DNA from: Microbacterium wangchenii
GTDB lineage: Bacteria; Actinomycetota; Actinomycetes; Actinomycetales; Microbacteriaceae
Direction of reading: 5' to 3'
Assembly (NCBI RefSeq): GCF_004564355.1
Contig: NZ_CP038266.1
Location: 868,001 to 932,000, forward strand
Length of the DNA stretch: 64,000 nucleotides
Under the pieces are notes generated by a model that was not told where the DNA came from, did not search any database, and was given only the letters and a program-made list of their open reading frames with translations. The position numbers and the translations under genes are program-made. The first letter of the stretch is position 1. Each line of letters begins with the position of its first letter. Positions 62,684-64,000 of this stretch are shown one piece after another.

Positions 62684-64000
62684 CGGCCGCTCCGCTCCGC
62701 GTCGTAGCGCGCGCGCCATTCGGCGTTCATCGGGAACAGGCCGTCGACGGGATGCCCCGCCTTCACCTGAGCGGCGATCCACGCGTCCTCCTCCTCCTGC
62801 GCGAGGGCGGCGTCTGCCACTTCCTCGGCCAGGGCCGGGGGGATCACGAGAACGCCGTCGCCGTCGCCGACGATGATGTCGCCGGGCTCGACCGTCGTGC
62901 CGCCGCATCCGATCGCCACGTCGACATCCCACGGCACGTGCCTGCGGCCGAGGACGGCGGGGTGGGCCCCGCGGGAGAAGACGGGCAGCCCGATCTCGGC
63001 GACGGCGTCGTAGTCGCGCACGCCGCCGTCGGTGACGATGCCTGCCGCCCCGCGGGCCTGGGCGCGCAGGGCCAGGATGTCGCCGAGCGTGCCGGAGCCG
63101 GTCTCGCCGCGGGCCTCGATGACGATGACCTCGCCCTCGCCGACGGAGTCGAAGGCGCGCTTCTGCGCGTTGTACCCCCCGCCGCGGGCGGCGAAGAGGT
63201 CTTCGCGGCCGGGGACGAAGCGCAGCGTGCGCGCCGTGCCGACGAGCTTGCTGCCCGGATGCATCGGACGCACGCCGTCGATCGTGACGTTGTTCAGCCC
63301 GCGCTTGCGCAGCTGCTGTGACAGGCCCGCGACGGGGACGCGCGTGAGCTTGTCGCGCAGCTCGGGGGAGAGGACGGGGGCTGCGGGCAGGCCGGCCGCT
63401 TCCCGCGAACCCCACGCCTCCGCGCGCTGGGTGTCGTTGACGGCGGGGAGGGACCCCAGTGACGCGTCGAACGCGTGCGCCCCCTGCACGACGGTGGTCT
63501 CCAGGCGCCCGGTCGAGGCGTCGCCGGCGCTGACCTCGACCTCGACGCGGTCGCCGGGGACGACGACGCTGGAGCCGGCCGGCGTGCCGGTGAGGATGAC
63601 GTCGCCGGTTTCCAGCGTGAAGTGCTGCGAGAGGTCGGCGACCATCTGGGGGAGGGAGAAGATGAGCCCGGCCGTGGTGTCGTCCTGCACGAGGTCGCCG
63701 TTGACCCACGTGCGCAGGCGCAGCCCGGCCGGGTCGACGTCGCGGGCGTCGAGCAGGCCCGGCCCGATGGGGGTGTACCCGTCGCCGCCTTTTGAGCGGA
63801 CGTTGGAGCCCTTGTCGTTCTCGCGCAGATCGTACAGGCCGAAGTCGTTGGCGGCCGTGACGGCGGCGACGTGGTCCCACGCCTCCTCCGCGCGCACGCG
63901 GCGCGCGGGCTCGCCGATGATCAGGGCGATCTCGCCCTCGAAGGCGAGCAGCTCGGTGCCGTGCGGGCGCTCGATGCTCGCGCCGGTGGGGGCCAGGGAG
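62680..64000 (-). CDS. Fumarylacetoacetate hydrolase-RraA fusion, truncated at the right edge
   Basis: About 440 residues are visible; the N-terminus lies beyond the window. The first part is an FAH domain of the HpaG type (ELLAFEGEIALIIGEPA; DLRENDKGSNVRSKGGDG; DVILTGTPAGSSVV). After a linker (near 63400), the C-terminal 210 residues are RraA/HMG-aldolase-like (AAGIVTDGGVRDYDAV with the Arg-Asp pair; IVGDGDGVLVIPP). In E. coli, HpaG has two FAH domains performing isomerisation and decarboxylation. Here an RraA domain takes the place of one, and RraA relatives include oxaloacetate decarboxylases, so it may supply the decarboxylation step (inference). Confidence 0.85.
   Translation of the reverse strand, partial: SLAPTGASIERPHGTELLAFEGEIALIIGEPARRVRAEEAWDHVAAVTAANDFGLYDLRENDKGSNVRSKGGDGYTPIGPGLLDARDVDPAGLRLRTWVNGDLVQDDTTAGLIFSLPQMVADLSQHFTLETGDVILTGTPAGSSVVVPGDRVEVEVSAGDASTGRLETTVVQGAHAFDASLGSLPAVNDTQRAEAWGSREAAGLPAAPVLSPELRDKLTRVPVAGLSQQLRKRGLNNVTIDGVRPMHPGSKLVGTARTLRFVPGREDLFAARGGGYNAQKRAFDSVGEGEVIVIEARGETGSGTLGDILALRAQARGAAGIVTDGGVRDYDAVAEIGLPVFSRGAHPAVLGRRHVPWDVDVAIGCGGTTVEPGDIIVGDGDGVLVIPPALAEEVADAALAQEEEDAWIAAQVKAGHPVDGLFPMNAEWRARYDAERSGR

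Overview
The window is GC-rich DNA (roughly 70% by eye) from an actinobacterium, most likely Microbacterium or a close Microbacteriaceae relative. The evidence is the codon use, many GTG starts, frequent 4-bp stop/start overlaps, a monomeric isocitrate dehydrogenase, and glycine-rich lipoprotein linkers. It looks chromosomal. No rRNA, tRNA, CRISPR array or intact transposase was found.

Layout. 1-1824: a three-gene cassette cut by the left edge, an ADP-ribosyltransferase-like protein, an Imm61-like protein and a small unknown protein. 1825-2316: two copies of an 82-bp palindromic element. 2317-3750: a flavin disulfide oxidoreductase. 3840-11213: a LacI-controlled sugar ABC importer, a GH130 enzyme and a secreted glycosidase-like protein. 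11286-13372: alkylation repair (Ada/AlkA fusion, then Ogt). 13382-17344: a heterodimeric ABC exporter behind a possible leader peptide. 17377-18490: a DUF559 gene between two palindromes of a second family. 18532-24381: acetyltransferase, isocitrate dehydrogenase, CE7 esterase, L,D-transpeptidase and a lipoprotein. 24500-35003: a chitobiose/GlcNAc module (ROK regulator, importer, ROK kinase, NagB; on the other strand NagA and GH20), with a GlcD-type oxidase and a DUF2568 protein inside it. 35092-37558: a ZTP riboswitch, glyA and folD, with folD between two palindromes of a third family.

37664-49434 holds a membrane protein, a transglutaminase, an amidohydrolase with altered metal ligands, a VanB-type reductase and an N-heterocycle-like module (cytosine/creatinine-deaminase relative, NitT/TauT-type importer, XRE-cupin regulator, FAD oxidoreductase, creatininase-family protein, PNPOx-like protein). 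49435-49813 is degenerate and carries a remnant of a second transglutaminase gene. 49814-57352 is a catabolic block with somewhat lower GC by eye: PucR regulator, MFS transporter, zinc-less DUF35 protein, SCPx thiolase and a tandem-fused CoA-transferase. 57392 to the right edge is a homoprotocatechuate meta-cleavage cluster (HpaI, HpcG, HpaD, HpaE, a GntR regulator, and an edge-truncated FAH-RraA fusion), interrupted by another pair of the 82-bp palindromes.

The genes fit a soil or plant-associated heterotroph that imports oligosaccharides and amino sugars, breaks down N-heterocycles and aromatic acids, and exports toxic compounds. The least explained items are the palindromic repeat families that bracket single genes, the toxin/immunity-like cassette, the amidohydrolase lacking two metal ligands, the zinc-less DUF35/thiolase/double-CoA-transferase block, and the FAH-RraA fusion.
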